Position numbers and translations under genes: made by a program
NCBI RefSeq assembly: GCF_020103695.1
Contig: NZ_JAHXBF010000019.1
Coordinates: forward strand, 226,544 to 290,543
DNA: 64,000 nt
Reading direction: 5' to 3'
DNA from: Hyalangium versicolor
GTDB taxonomy: Bacteria > Myxococcota > Myxococcia > Myxococcales > Myxococcaceae
Part shown: positions 16,826 to 26,236 of the stretch, piece after piece
Numbering within the stretch: the first letter of the stretch is position 1
Layout: every line of letters starts with the position of its first letter
Notes under the pieces: model-generated
Seen by the model: the letters and a program-made list of their open reading frames with translations, nothing else
What the model was told of the DNA's origin: nothing
Database searches by the model: none

Positions 16826-18088
16826 ATGAAGAAACTCGTCGGAATCGAAGCGCTGGCCATCGCCGTCCCCAGCCGGTACGTGGACATCCAGGAGCTGGCC
16901 CTGGCTCGCGGAGTGGATCCCGCGAAGTACACCGCGGGCCTGGGAGCCAAGGAGATGGCCGTGGCGGATCCCGGCGAGGACTCCGTCTCGCTGGCGGCCA
17001 CGGCCGCGGCCCGGCTGGTTCGCAACAACAACGTCGATCCGTCCCGCATCGGCATGCTCGTGGTGGGCACCGAGACGGGTATCGATCACTCCAAGCCGGT
17101 GGCCTCGCACGTCCAGGGCCTGCTCAAGCTGCCGAACTCCATGCGCGTCTATGACACGCAGCACGCGTGCTACGGCGGCACCGCAGGACTGATGGCGGCC
17201 TCGGAGTGGATCGCCTCCGGCGCGGCGGCGGGACGCTCGGCCATCGTGGTGTGCTCGGACATTGCTCGCTATGGGCTGAACACGGCGGGCGAGCCCACCC
17301 AAGGCGCGGGCGCCGTGGCGCTGCTCGTCTCGGAGCAGCCGGACCTGCTCGCGCTGGACGTGGGGCTCAACGGCTCGTGCAGCATGGACGTATATGACTT
17401 CTGGCGTCCGCTGGGCCGCCGTGAGGCCGTGGTGGACGGGCACTACTCCATCCAGTGTTACCTGGACGCGCTGTCGGGCGCGTATCGCGGCTGGCGCGAG
17501 CGCGCGCTGGCGCACGAGGTGGTGCGCTGGGGCTCGAACCTGCCGGGCGAGCAACTGGCTCGCATCCTCTACCACGTGCCCTTCTGCAAGATGGCGCGCA
17601 AGGCCCACACGCAGCTGCGGCTCTGTGACTTGCAGGATGCGCCGAGCGGCGCCCCCGCCACCCCCGAGGCCCGCGATGAGCTGGCCAAGAGCGCCGCCAG
17701 CTACGAGGCGCAGGTGGCCTCCTCGCTGTCGCTCAACGCGCGCATCGGCAACGTGTACACCGCCTCGCTGTACCTGGCGCTGGCAGGGCTGCTGCACGGC
17801 GAGAGCGCCGCGCTGAGCGGTCAGCGCATCGGCCTGCTCTCCTACGGCAGCGGCTGCGCGTCGGAGTTCTTCTCCGGCGTGGTGGGCGAGAAGGCGGCGA
17901 AGCGCATGGCGCAGACGGACGTCGAGTCCGTGCTGGCCCGCCGCGAGCGCGTCTCCGTGAAGGAGTACGAGCGCATCATGAACCTGCCGTATGACGCGCC
18001 CGAGGCCCTCACGCCCGCCGCGGGGACGTTCCGGCTCGCGGAGATCCGCGACTTCAAGCGCCGCTACGTCGAGGGCGCGGCGAGCTGA
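16826..18088 (+). CDS. mvaS: Hydroxymethylglutaryl-CoA synthase MvaS
   Basis: 420 aa from MKKLVGIEAL at 16826 (an in-frame ATG at 16811 is the alternative). Thiolase fold with the full HMG-CoA synthase triad: Glu83 (VVGTETGID), Cys115 (DTQHACYGGT) and His250 (ILYHVPFCKMARKAH). It condenses acetyl-CoA with acetoacetyl-CoA. In the aib operon it supplies HMG-CoA, which a glutaconyl-type dehydratase elsewhere converts to 3-methylglutaconyl-CoA for AibA/B. It is the last gene of the operon, about 33 bp after aibC. Confidence 0.95.
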   Translation: MKKLVGIEALAIAVPSRYVDIQELALARGVDPAKYTAGLGAKEMAVADPGEDSVSLAATAAARLVRNNNVDPSRIGMLVVGTETGIDHSKPVASHVQGLLKLPNSMRVYDTQHACYGGTAGLMAASEWIASGAAAGRSAIVVCSDIARYGLNTAGEPTQGAGAVALLVSEQPDLLALDVGLNGSCSMDVYDFWRPLGRREAVVDGHYSIQCYLDALSGAYRGWRERALAHEVVRWGSNLPGEQLARILYHVPFCKMARKAHTQLRLCDLQDAPSGAPATPEARDELAKSAASYEAQVASSLSLNARIGNVYTASLYLALAGLLHGESAALSGQRIGLLSYGSGCASEFFSGVVGEKAAKRMAQTDVESVLARRERVSVKEYERIMNLPYDAPEALTPAAGTFRLAEIRDFKRRYVEGAAS

Positions 18089-18103
18089 ACCCGCTGGCAG
18101 CCC

Positions 18104-18133
18104 GGGAGGGTGGGCCCCTGAGCCTGCCCTCCC
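18104..18133. terminator. Possible hairpin between convergent mvaS and ABC permease genes
   Basis: GGGAGGG (18104-18110) and CCCTCCC (18127-18133) can pair around a 16-nt loop in the 46-bp gap between the two stops. There is no T-tract, so this is weak. Confidence 0.3.
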
Positions 18134-18134
18134 T

Positions 18135-20834
18135 TCAGTCCGAGCGCAGCGCCGTCACCGGATCCACGCCGGTGGCGCGCCGCGCGGGCAGGTAGCTGGA
18201 CAGGAGCGCCACGGCCCCCAGCACGGTGACGACCCCCAGGAAGGTGAGCGGGTCCGCCGCGCTGACGCCGAAGAGCATGCTCCGCAGCAGGTACCCCATC
18301 CCCAACGCCACGCCGACTCCGAGCGCCAGGCCCACCGCGGTCAGCCGCAGCCCCTGCCCCACCACGAGCCGGAGCACGCTCGCACGGCTTGCGCCCAGCG
18401 CGATGCGCACCCCCATCTCCCGAGTGCGCTGCACCACCGTGAAGGCGAGCACTCCGTAGATGCCCACGGCGGCGAGCAGGATGCCCGCACCTCCGAACAG
18501 CGCCAGCAGCAGCGCGGTGAAGCGCGTCCGAGAGGCGGTGCGCATGGCCACCTGCTCCAGCGTCCGCACGTTCGCCACGGCCAGCTTCGAGTCCAGCTCG
18601 CGCACGGTGCGCCGCGCCGGTTCCGCCAGGGACGTGGGAGACAGAGAAGTCCTCAGCACCACCGTCATGGCTCGGTTCGCCGCATCCCTCGCGTCTCCGA
18701 GCGGCCCGTGCAGCAGGTAGTACTCGGCGCGGGCCTCGTCCTTGAGGCTCTGCGCGCGGACATTGGCCACCACGCCAATCACCGTCATCCACGGGAAGGG
18801 CTCGCGTCCTGGGCTGCTCCTGACCCGGAAGCGCTTGCCGAGCGGATCCTCCCCGGGCCACATCGCCCGCGCCGCAAGCTCATTCACCACGGCCACCTCG
18901 AGCCTCGGGCCGTCATCCTCGGCGGAGAAGTTCCGGCCCTTCATCACGCGGATCCCCATGGCGCGGAAGTAGTCGGGCGTCACCGCCAGGAAGTTGGGCG
19001 ACGGGCCCACCTCACCGGCGGCCAACGTCTGGCCCTCGATGTCCACATCCCACGTCGCCCGCGAGCCACCCATCGGCAGGCCCGAAGTCGCCGCCACGGA
19101 CTCCACCCCAGGCACCGCGCGCAGGCGCTCGAGCAGCTCGCGGTAGAAGCGGGCCACCTGGGGCCCCTTCTCGTACTGCGCGCTCGGGAGGGAGAGATCC
19201 AACGTCAGCACGCGCTCCGCGTCGAAGCCAGGCTCCACGTGGCTCAGCGCCCAGAAGCTGCGCAGCAGGAGCCCCGCGCCCGCCACCAGCGTGACGGCCA
19301 GCGCCACCTCGGTCACCACCAGCACGTTGCGCGCCCTCAGTCTGCGCAGGCCTGCGGTGAACCCCTTCCCGGCTCCCTGGAGCGCTTCCCGCGGATCACT
19401 CCGCGTGGCCTGGAGCGCAGGGAGCAGTCCGAAGGCCAGCCCGGACACAATGGCAATCCCCATCGTCACGCCCAGGGCGGACAGATCCACCTGGGCCTGG
19501 GTAGCTCGGGGCAGCATTCCATCCGCGAGCGCCAGAAGCGCATCCACGCCCCACTGCGCCAGCATGAGTCCGCCCAGCCCTCCGCCCACACCCAGCACGA
19601 GGCTCTCCGTCAGGAGTTGCCGCACGATCCGCCACCGGCTTGCGCCCAGCGCGGTCCGTACCGCCAGCTCGTGCTGCCGCGCCTCGCCTCGGGCGAGCAG
19701 CAGGTTGGCCACGTTCGCGCAGGCGATGAGCTGCACCAGGAGCACGGCCCCCAGCAACAGCAGGAGCGCCTCGCTGACCCCACCCACCCACTGTTCCCGC
19801 AGGGAGATGACCAGCGCGTCAAAACCCAGGCGCGTGGGGTAGTGCTCGGGATAGGTCTCCACCAGCCGTCCAGCCAGGGTGGACAGCGCCGTCTGGGCCT
19901 GCTCCAGCGTCACGCCCGGAGCCAACCGGCCCAGCGCCCCCAGGCTGTGAGCCGAGCGCCGAGCCGGATCCAACGGGCCCAGCGCCAGGGGAACCAGGAA
20001 CTGGGCATCTCGGAACTCGAAGTCCTCCGGCAGCACTCCGATGATGGTCCGGGACACGCCGTCCATCCACAGGGGGCTGCCAATCACCGCCGGATTCGCT
20101 CCGAGTCGCCGCTTCCAGAAGCCGTGGGTGACGACCACCACCTGATCCTTGCCGGGCACATCCTCCTCGGCGGTGAACCGCCGGCCCAGGCTGGGGACGA
20201 CCCCCAGCACCTCGAACATCGAGGCTTCCACCTGCACCCCGGCGAGGCGCTCGGGCTCACCCTCTCCCGTGGAGACATTGAAGTACTCCCAGTCGAGTCC
20301 ACTGAAGGCGCTGAACGTGTCGCGCGCCTGCCGGAAATCCTCCAGCTCGGGCTGGGAGATGCTGAACCGGTCAGCGCCGATGCCCGGCATGCGGGTGAAC
20401 AGGGCCACCAACCGCTCCGGGTGAGGGTACGGCAACGGCTTCAGCAGCACCCCCTCCACGATGCTGAAGATGGCGGTGTTCGCTCCGATGCTCAGCGCCA
20501 GCGTCAACACCGCGGCCGCCAGGAAGCCCGGAGAGCGCCGCAGCGAGCGGAGCGCGTACCGGACATCCTGCCACAGCGAGTCCCAGAGCTCCGCGCGCCG
20601 GGCGGACTGCTCGCGGGCACCGGACTCCTCCTCACACTCGCGGCGGATGCGCTCCAGGTCACCGAAGCGGCGCAGGGCCTCGGCCTGGGCGGCCTCTCGA
20701 GACATCCCCTTCGCCATCAACTCCTCGGCGCACGACTCCAGGTGGTAGCGCAGCTCCTCATCCACATCCGCGCGGACGTTCGAGCCCCAGAACCGCAGGT
20801 AGCGCCGCCAACCCGCCTCGGGCCTGCGGCTCAT
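18135..20834 (-). CDS. MacB-like ABC permease of the duplicated (ADOP) type
   Basis: 899 aa from the ATG at 20834. The N-terminal helical region (VDEELRYHLESCAEELMAKG) is followed by one TM helix, a MacB periplasmic core (about 120-330), an FtsX block with three TM helices, a second periplasmic core with TM and a final FtsX block ending PARRATGVDPVTALRSD. This duplicated permease without its own ATPase is the form usually encoded next to a PadR regulator. Its start overlaps the PadR stop by 4 bp. Substrate is unknown; no ATPase subunit is in the window, so it would need one from elsewhere or act as an orphan. Confidence 0.92.
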   Translation of the reverse strand: MSRRPEAGWRRYLRFWGSNVRADVDEELRYHLESCAEELMAKGMSREAAQAEALRRFGDLERIRRECEEESGAREQSARRAELWDSLWQDVRYALRSLRRSPGFLAAAVLTLALSIGANTAIFSIVEGVLLKPLPYPHPERLVALFTRMPGIGADRFSISQPELEDFRQARDTFSAFSGLDWEYFNVSTGEGEPERLAGVQVEASMFEVLGVVPSLGRRFTAEEDVPGKDQVVVVTHGFWKRRLGANPAVIGSPLWMDGVSRTIIGVLPEDFEFRDAQFLVPLALGPLDPARRSAHSLGALGRLAPGVTLEQAQTALSTLAGRLVETYPEHYPTRLGFDALVISLREQWVGGVSEALLLLLGAVLLVQLIACANVANLLLARGEARQHELAVRTALGASRWRIVRQLLTESLVLGVGGGLGGLMLAQWGVDALLALADGMLPRATQAQVDLSALGVTMGIAIVSGLAFGLLPALQATRSDPREALQGAGKGFTAGLRRLRARNVLVVTEVALAVTLVAGAGLLLRSFWALSHVEPGFDAERVLTLDLSLPSAQYEKGPQVARFYRELLERLRAVPGVESVAATSGLPMGGSRATWDVDIEGQTLAAGEVGPSPNFLAVTPDYFRAMGIRVMKGRNFSAEDDGPRLEVAVVNELAARAMWPGEDPLGKRFRVRSSPGREPFPWMTVIGVVANVRAQSLKDEARAEYYLLHGPLGDARDAANRAMTVVLRTSLSPTSLAEPARRTVRELDSKLAVANVRTLEQVAMRTASRTRFTALLLALFGGAGILLAAVGIYGVLAFTVVQRTREMGVRIALGASRASVLRLVVGQGLRLTAVGLALGVGVALGMGYLLRSMLFGVSAADPLTFLGVVTVLGAVALLSSYLPARRATGVDPVTALRSD

Positions 20835-21175
20835 GTGGCCTCCGGAGTGAACGTGAGCACCTTCGAGACCGCGTCCGCGAAGCGCTGCCAGCTCGTGGTC
20901 TGCGCGCGCAACTGCTGCCGGCCCGCGGTCGTCAGCTCGTAGAAGCGAGCGCGGCGGTTGTTCTCCGACACGCCCCACTCGGAGCTGATCCACCCCCTGC
21001 GCTCCAACCGGTGCAGCGCCGGGTACAGCGAGCCCTCCTCCACCACCAGCGCGTCCTGCGTCACCTCCTGGATCCACCGCACCACGGAATAACCATGGCG
21101 CGGCCCCCAGCTCAGCGTCTTGAGGATCAGGACATCCAGCGTCCCCTGCAGCAGCTCCATGTCCGCCTTCGGCAT
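20831..21175 (-). CDS. PadR-family transcriptional regulator
   Basis: 114 aa, typical for short PadR proteins. The winged helix contains QGTLDVLILKTLSWGPRHGY, VEEGSLYPALHRLERRGWI and a C-terminal dimerisation helix (FYELTTAGRQQLRAQ). It is translationally coupled to the ADOP permease. Two related 18-bp direct repeats lie directly upstream, one reaching the ribosome site, so it very probably represses its own operon. Confidence 0.93.
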   Translation of the reverse strand: MPKADMELLQGTLDVLILKTLSWGPRHGYSVVRWIQEVTQDALVVEEGSLYPALHRLERRGWISSEWGVSENNRRARFYELTTAGRQQLRAQTTSWQRFADAVSKVLTFTPEAT

Positions 21176-21181
21176 CGCGTT

Positions 21182-21232
21182 CCCCTAGAATGACAAGGGA
21201 AGAGTCACCCACTTCCCCTAGAACGTCAAGGG
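21182..21232. promoter_or_regulatory. Two direct repeats upstream of the PadR operon, probable operator
   Basis: CCCCTAGAATGACAAGGG (21182-21199) and CCCCTAGAACGTCAAGGG (21215-21232) differ at two bases and are 33 bp apart, three helical turns. The first overlaps the ribosome site of padR; the second, on the reverse strand, contains a TTGACG -35-like box. Confidence 0.6.
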
Positions 21233-21315
21233 GAGGGGCCAGTGTTCCTCACTGAACGGACAGTCTGCTCCCCCGTGGGAGGGAGTGTCCGAAGGATGCG
21301 TGTACGCTCCCGGCC

Positions 21316-24300
21316 ATGCCACCGCCCATGGACGAGAGAGCCTTCATCGCCCGCATCGAGGCCGCGGAGCCGGACGTGTTCGCCGCCCTGCTGTCGCGTC
21401 CCAGCCGGGATGAGGAGCGCGCGCTGCGGGCCTACTTCGGGGACACGCGCTTCGAACGGCTCCACACGATGGCGATCCGCCGCGCGGGCGCCGCACGAGG
21501 CGCGCGTGCTCCCCGAGGCAACGTCGTCGTGATGCCCGGCATCATGGGCAGCGAGCTGTCGGAGTACTCGGGTGCGAGCGCGAGCGGCATCTGGCTCAAC
21601 CCGCTGCGGCTGGCGATGGGGGGAATCGCGCACCTGCGCCTGGACGACACGGGCCAACCGGTGTTCGACGTGCGTGCCTCGGGCGTGCTCAAGCTCTTCT
21701 ATGGAGAGATCGTCCTCGCGCTCTCGGAGAACTGGAACGTGCAGACGTTCTGGTTCGACTGGCGGAGGGACTTGCGGGATTCGGCGGCCGAGCTCGAGGA
21801 GCAGATGCGGACCTGGTTCCCCGAGAACGCGCCCGTGCACTTCATCTGCCACTCGATGGGTGGGTTGGTGGCGCGCACCTTCATCCAGGCCTATCCGCAG
21901 CGCTGGCGCTCGATGTGGGACAAGGACCCGAAACGGCCGGGAGCGCTGGGCGGCCGGCTCCTCATGCTGGGCACGCCGAATCACGGCTCGTTCGCGGCGC
22001 TCCAGGTCATCACCGGCCTGGAGAAACTCGTGCAGTGGCTGGCGATGCTGGACATGGAGCACTCGCTCACGGAGGTGCTGTCCATCCTCAACACCTTCGT
22101 GGGCACCTTCCAGATGTTGCCCTCGCCGCGGGTGATGAAGGACATGGAGCCGCTCTACCACGCGGACACCTATGAGGACCTGCGCGTATCCCAGGACCGG
22201 CTGGACGAAGCCCGAGCGCACCACGATCGGCTGGCGAACGTGGTGGATCCCGAGAGGATGCTCTACGTCGCCGGCTACAACCTGCCCACCATCCATGGAC
22301 TCGCCAGTACCGACGGGCTGCGCTCCCCCAACGCGTACACGGTGACGCGAGCGGGCGATGGCCGCGTGCCCCACTCCCTGGGCCTGCTGGAGGGAGTGCC
22401 CACCTGGTACGTGGAGTCGGCCCATTCGGCCCTGACGCTCGATAGACGTGTACTGAGCGCGTTGGACTCCCTGCTCACCCAGGGCGAGACGGATCAACTC
22501 TCGCCGACGTGTCCGCTCCAGGTCCGCGGCCCGAAGAAGGATGACCCGAGTGCGCGGCGGCAACTGGAGTTGGAGCACGAAGAAGCGGACCGGGAGGTGC
22601 GGCAGTTGGTGGAACACCTCCAGGCGCGAAGCACGCGAGGCACGGCGCCGCCCTACCTGATGCGGGACGAGGTGAGACTGCAGGAGAGGCTCGCTGGCAC
22701 GATGCTCGGGGACACTGAGACCCTCCTCCCGGAGCCGCAGCCCTCGGGGCCCGCGGCGAAGCGGGTGCGGGTGGAGCTGCGCATCGCGCGGGGGTACATC
22801 CAGTCGTTCGAGAGAGACGGAGCGCGGGGGCTGCCCGTGGATGCCGTTTCGGTGGGCCACTACCTGGGCGTCGTCCCCCAGCGAGCGGAGCGGGCGCTGG
22901 ACGAGGAGATCAGCCGGGCGCTGATGGCCCAACGGGGCCGTGGCTCGGAGCAGCTCGAGGAGTCAGACCTGCTGCTGACGCAGTACTCGGAGCGCGGCGT
23001 GCTGCGCGGAGAACTGGGGCAACCCTTCTTCGTGAATGATCCTCGCTCGCCGGGGCGGCTCATCGTGCTTGCGGGCATGGGCATACCAGGGCGCTTCGGC
23101 ATGCCCGAGCTGACCGTCACCGTGCGCGAGCTGTTCTGGTCGCTGAGCCGGATGGGCAAGAAGCACCTGGCCACGGTGCTGATCGGCTCCGGCGAGGGCA
23201 ACCTCTCTGTGGAGGAGGCGGTGCGCGCATGGATCCGCGGCGTGCAGCAGGTGACGTCGGGCTCGGACATGGCACTGCTGCAACGCATCACCTTCGTGGA
23301 GGTGGACGGAACCAAGGCCCGAGCGCTCCAGGAGGCGCTGCGCGGCGAGGTGGCCCGGCTGCGGATGGATCCCCGCCTGGAGCTCGACTTCGAGGAGCTT
23401 CCGGCGGCGGAGCTGCGCCGCAAGCTGCAACCGCCGAAGTCACCTCCCACGCACCAGCGCTCCGAGCGCAACCCCGTCCCCACTCGGGTGACACTGGGAT
23501 TGGAGCACAAGCGCTACCAGTTCGCAGCCATCACCGAGGGAGCGGCCATCCCGGAGCGGGTAGTGCCCATCGATCCGCTGCTGGTGATGCAGGCCAACGA
23601 CGAGCTGGCCGCCGAGTGGAAACCGGTGAAGCAGCTCTACCACGGGCAGTTCCTGGAGAAGCTGTTGGTGCCGGCGGAGCTGCGCTCGGAGTTCTACCGG
23701 CACCGCGAGAACCCGGTGGTGCTGATGCTGGACGCATCGACGGCGCGGATCCACTGGGAGGCCCTCGCGCAGTCGGACGCGGAGGTGCCGGCCTCGGAGC
23801 TCTCGGACAACCAGGAGGCGGTCTTGGATCTATTCCTGGGAACGAGCCGGGGCCTGACGCGGCAACTGCGGACCACGTTCGCGCCACCGCCCGAGCCGCC
23901 TCCGCCTCCCCGGCGCGTGCTGAGAGTGCTGGTGGTGGCCGACCCCGCCGAGGACAACCATCTGCCGGGGGCCGAGCAAGAAGGACTGGAGGTGGCAGAG
24001 CTGCTGGAGAGCTTCAACCACGTTTACTCGCAGGGCTCCAACCGCGTCGAGGTGGTGAAGCTGTTCGGGCCACATGACGCGACACGGACCAACGTGCTGC
24101 GCCACCTGCTGATGAAGACGGAGCCCTACGACGTGCTCCACTTCGCGGGGCACTGCGTGTACGACGAGCAGGACAAGGCGGCCTCGGGCTGGCTGTTCAG
24201 CCGGGACGAGCGGCTGACAGCCAACGAGCTGCGGCGGCTGGACCGGATACCGCCCTTCGTCTTCTCCAACGCGTGCGAGTCGGGCAAGACGCCGGACCGT

Positions 24301-24693
24301 TCGGAGCTGCGCTCGGTGGATCTGGCACCCACGTTCGCTGAGTCCTTCTTCGAGCGGGGAGTGTCGAACTTCGTGTGCACGGCATGGCCGGTGGACGACT
24401 TCGCCGCGCGGCAGTTCGCGCTCACGCTCTACGGTGGGCTACTGGGCCTGCGGCGAACCAAGGAGGGCCGCTACGAGCGCGGCCCGATGCTGCCGATGTA
24501 CCAGGCGATGCAGAAGGCGCGGCGGGAGATCGCGACGACCTCCTCGGGGACACGGACGTGGGCGGCGTACCAGCACTACGGCAGCCCGTTTCTTCGCCTC
24601 TTCGAGCCCTGGGCCTTCCAGGCCCCAGAGCCCGAGAGGCCCCCGCGCCGCTCACCTGCTCCAGCCCGGCGGAAGCGCACGAGGAGAGGGTGA
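21316..24693 (+). CDS. LCAT-like lipase fused to a CHAT caspase-like protease
   Basis: 1125 aa. Residues about 66-390 form an alpha/beta hydrolase resembling lecithin:cholesterol acyltransferases: oxyanion region VVMPGIMGSEL, nucleophile Ser180 in FICHSMGGLVART, Asp348 (RAGDGRVP) and His370 (ESAHSAL). Residues 480-690 form an alpha/beta domain of unknown role (RLIVLAGMGIPGRFG, ATVLIGSGEGNLSVEEA). Residues about 790-1100 are a CHAT protease with dyad His946 (LHFAGHCVYD) and Cys987 (FVFSNACESG). The tail is basic. No signal peptide, so it is cytosolic. Both active sites look intact. It stands alone, between the PadR operon and a convergent lipoprotein. An ATG at 21328 is an alternative start. 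Confidence 0.88.
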   Translation: MPPPMDERAFIARIEAAEPDVFAALLSRPSRDEERALRAYFGDTRFERLHTMAIRRAGAARGARAPRGNVVVMPGIMGSELSEYSGASASGIWLNPLRLAMGGIAHLRLDDTGQPVFDVRASGVLKLFYGEIVLALSENWNVQTFWFDWRRDLRDSAAELEEQMRTWFPENAPVHFICHSMGGLVARTFIQAYPQRWRSMWDKDPKRPGALGGRLLMLGTPNHGSFAALQVITGLEKLVQWLAMLDMEHSLTEVLSILNTFVGTFQMLPSPRVMKDMEPLYHADTYEDLRVSQDRLDEARAHHDRLANVVDPERMLYVAGYNLPTIHGLASTDGLRSPNAYTVTRAGDGRVPHSLGLLEGVPTWYVESAHSALTLDRRVLSALDSLLTQGETDQLSPTCPLQVRGPKKDDPSARRQLELEHEEADREVRQLVEHLQARSTRGTAPPYLMRDEVRLQERLAGTMLGDTETLLPEPQPSGPAAKRVRVELRIARGYIQSFERDGARGLPVDAVSVGHYLGVVPQRAERALDEEISRALMAQRGRGSEQLEESDLLLTQYSERGVLRGELGQPFFVNDPRSPGRLIVLAGMGIPGRFGMPELTVTVRELFWSLSRMGKKHLATVLIGSGEGNLSVEEAVRAWIRGVQQVTSGSDMALLQRITFVEVDGTKARALQEALRGEVARLRMDPRLELDFEELPAAELRRKLQPPKSPPTHQRSERNPVPTRVTLGLEHKRYQFAAITEGAAIPERVVPIDPLLVMQANDELAAEWKPVKQLYHGQFLEKLLVPAELRSEFYRHRENPVVLMLDASTARIHWEALAQSDAEVPASELSDNQEAVLDLFLGTSRGLTRQLRTTFAPPPEPPPPPRRVLRVLVVADPAEDNHLPGAEQEGLEVAELLESFNHVYSQGSNRVEVVKLFGPHDATRTNVLRHLLMKTEPYDVLHFAGHCVYDEQDKAASGWLFSRDERLTANELRRLDRIPPFVFSNACESGKTPDRSELRSVDLAPTFAESFFERGVSNFVCTAWPVDDFAARQFALTLYGGLLGLRRTKEGRYERGPMLPMYQAMQKARREIATTSSGTRTWAAYQHYGSPFLRLFEPWAFQAPEPERPPRRSPAPARRKRTRRG

Positions 24694-24754
24694 GGCTACT
24701 CACCACAACTCTCTACTCGGACCCGCCGAGCCGATAGCGTCAGCGGTGATGCCG

Positions 24755-26236
24755 TCAGTCCCCAGAAGTGGCGGGCGCACCATCGGCCACGGCGAAGATC
24801 AGGTCGTCGTGATCCATGTAGCTGCCCGCGGAGCAGATTTCCGCAGTGGTGCCTCGGATGCCGAAGACGGCGCGGATGGCCTGTAAGGGGGAGCCTGCGG
24901 GCAGGGTCATGGTGGCCGAGAGCACCTGGCGGCCACTCCCCGTTGGCACCAGCGTGGTGACGTATGTCCACGAGGGGTTGTTCGCATCCGGGGCGTGGAA
25001 CAAATCCAGGGTATCGGAGGTGTAGTTGCGATGAGCCCAGACCGTGGCGGAGATCGTCACCTGCTGGCCTAAAGCCCGCGGACCGCCATCCACGGTGGTG
25101 ATGCTCAGCCGGTCCAGCGACTCATCGACGTGGTAGGTGCCGGCGTTGCGGTCAATGCAACTGGTGTTGATTGTGTTCGGTGAGTTGAGCTCGGGCCCCT
25201 GGTTGCCCCGGCCGTTGAGGAGCGTGACGGTGTCGCACAGGGAGCCCACGGTGGCACAGCTGGGGGCCCGGAGCACCGGGTCGTAGACGGCGGTGCTTGC
25301 ATTCATCACGGTGACGCGCACAGCGGTGCTGCTGGTGGTATTGGAGGAGGTATCGACTGCCTCGGCCACCAGGGTGGCGGTGCCGTTGGCGGTCTCCAGG
25401 GTATTCCACGGCAACTCATACGGCGCGGACTCATCGCTGCCCAGCAGCCGGCCGTTGACCCAGAACTTCACCCGCTGGATGGCGACATTGTCCGTGGCCT
25501 CGGCCTTCAGCAACACCGTGCCTTCGACCGAAGTGCCTTCTGTGGGCTGGGTGAGCACTGCGGTGGGGGGCATCTTCTCGTTCACGGCGAAGATCAGGTC
25601 GTCGTGATCCGTGTAGCTCTCCGTGGCACAGCTCTTCGCGGAGCCAGTTTGATACCTGAAGACGCCGCGGATGGCCTGCAGGGGGGCGCCCGCGGGCAGG
25701 GGAAAGGAGGTCCGGATCACCTGGAGGCCCTTGTTCCCGGGCTTCAACGTGGCGATGTGCGTCCACGAGGGGTTGTTCGCATCCGCTGCGTGGAACAGAT
25801 CCAGAGTATCGTGGGTGTATTGGTTTTCAGCCCAGACAAAGGCGGAGACCGTCACCTGGGCACCTTCCGTCAGCGGGCCACCGAACACGGTGGCGATGTA
25901 CAGCCGGTCCAGCGACTCATCGACGTGGAACTTGCCGGAGCTACCATCCGCGCAACTGGCGTTGATGGTGTTCGGTGCGCCGAGTTCGGGACCGAGGGCG
26001 CCCCGGCCGACGAGGAGCGAGCCGCTGTCGCACGAGGCGCTCGAGGCAGAGCAAATGGGGGCCTGACGCACCGGATCGTATTGGGCGACGCCCACCGCTT
26101 GCTGCTGCGGGGAGGTGCTCTTCAGCTCGGAAGCGACGGCCGGAGACTCCAGGGGTTCCAGCGGGACAGCGTCGATGCCACAGCTTGCCAGCGCGAGGCC
26201 CATCAGGACCCCCGCGAAACACTTCATCTTGTACAT
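24755..26236 (-). CDS. Secreted lipoprotein with a duplicated Cys-containing domain around an Ig-like domain
   Basis: 493 aa. Lipoprotein signal MYKMKCFAGVLMGLALASCG with a lipobox Cys. Two copies of a domain of about 170 residues (about 50-215 and 315-480) share CDS/CDT, GPEL..PNTIN, HVDESLDRL, DTLDLFHA.DANNPSWT, LPAG.PLQAIR and DHDDLIFAV. Between them is a bacterial Ig-like domain (AEATDNVAIQRVKFWVNGRL). One copy of the same duplicated domain forms the C-terminus of the M28 peptidase at 58957-61023. It looks like a substrate- or surface-binding module; no catalytic part is present. GAAGGTGG precedes the start. Confidence 0.8.
   Translation of the reverse strand: MYKMKCFAGVLMGLALASCGIDAVPLEPLESPAVASELKSTSPQQQAVGVAQYDPVRQAPICSASSASCDSGSLLVGRGALGPELGAPNTINASCADGSSGKFHVDESLDRLYIATVFGGPLTEGAQVTVSAFVWAENQYTHDTLDLFHAADANNPSWTHIATLKPGNKGLQVIRTSFPLPAGAPLQAIRGVFRYQTGSAKSCATESYTDHDDLIFAVNEKMPPTAVLTQPTEGTSVEGTVLLKAEATDNVAIQRVKFWVNGRLLGSDESAPYELPWNTLETANGTATLVAEAVDTSSNTTSSTAVRVTVMNASTAVYDPVLRAPSCATVGSLCDTVTLLNGRGNQGPELNSPNTINTSCIDRNAGTYHVDESLDRLSITTVDGGPRALGQQVTISATVWAHRNYTSDTLDLFHAPDANNPSWTYVTTLVPTGSGRQVLSATMTLPAGSPLQAIRAVFGIRGTTAEICSAGSYMDHDDLIFAVADGAPATSGD

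Noticed and set aside
13520..18088. Aib genes read as a glutaconate CoA-transferase or steroid-degradation (IpdAB) operon
   Set aside because: AibB has Cys instead of the catalytic Glu, and mvaS ends the operon; this fits only the aib pathway.
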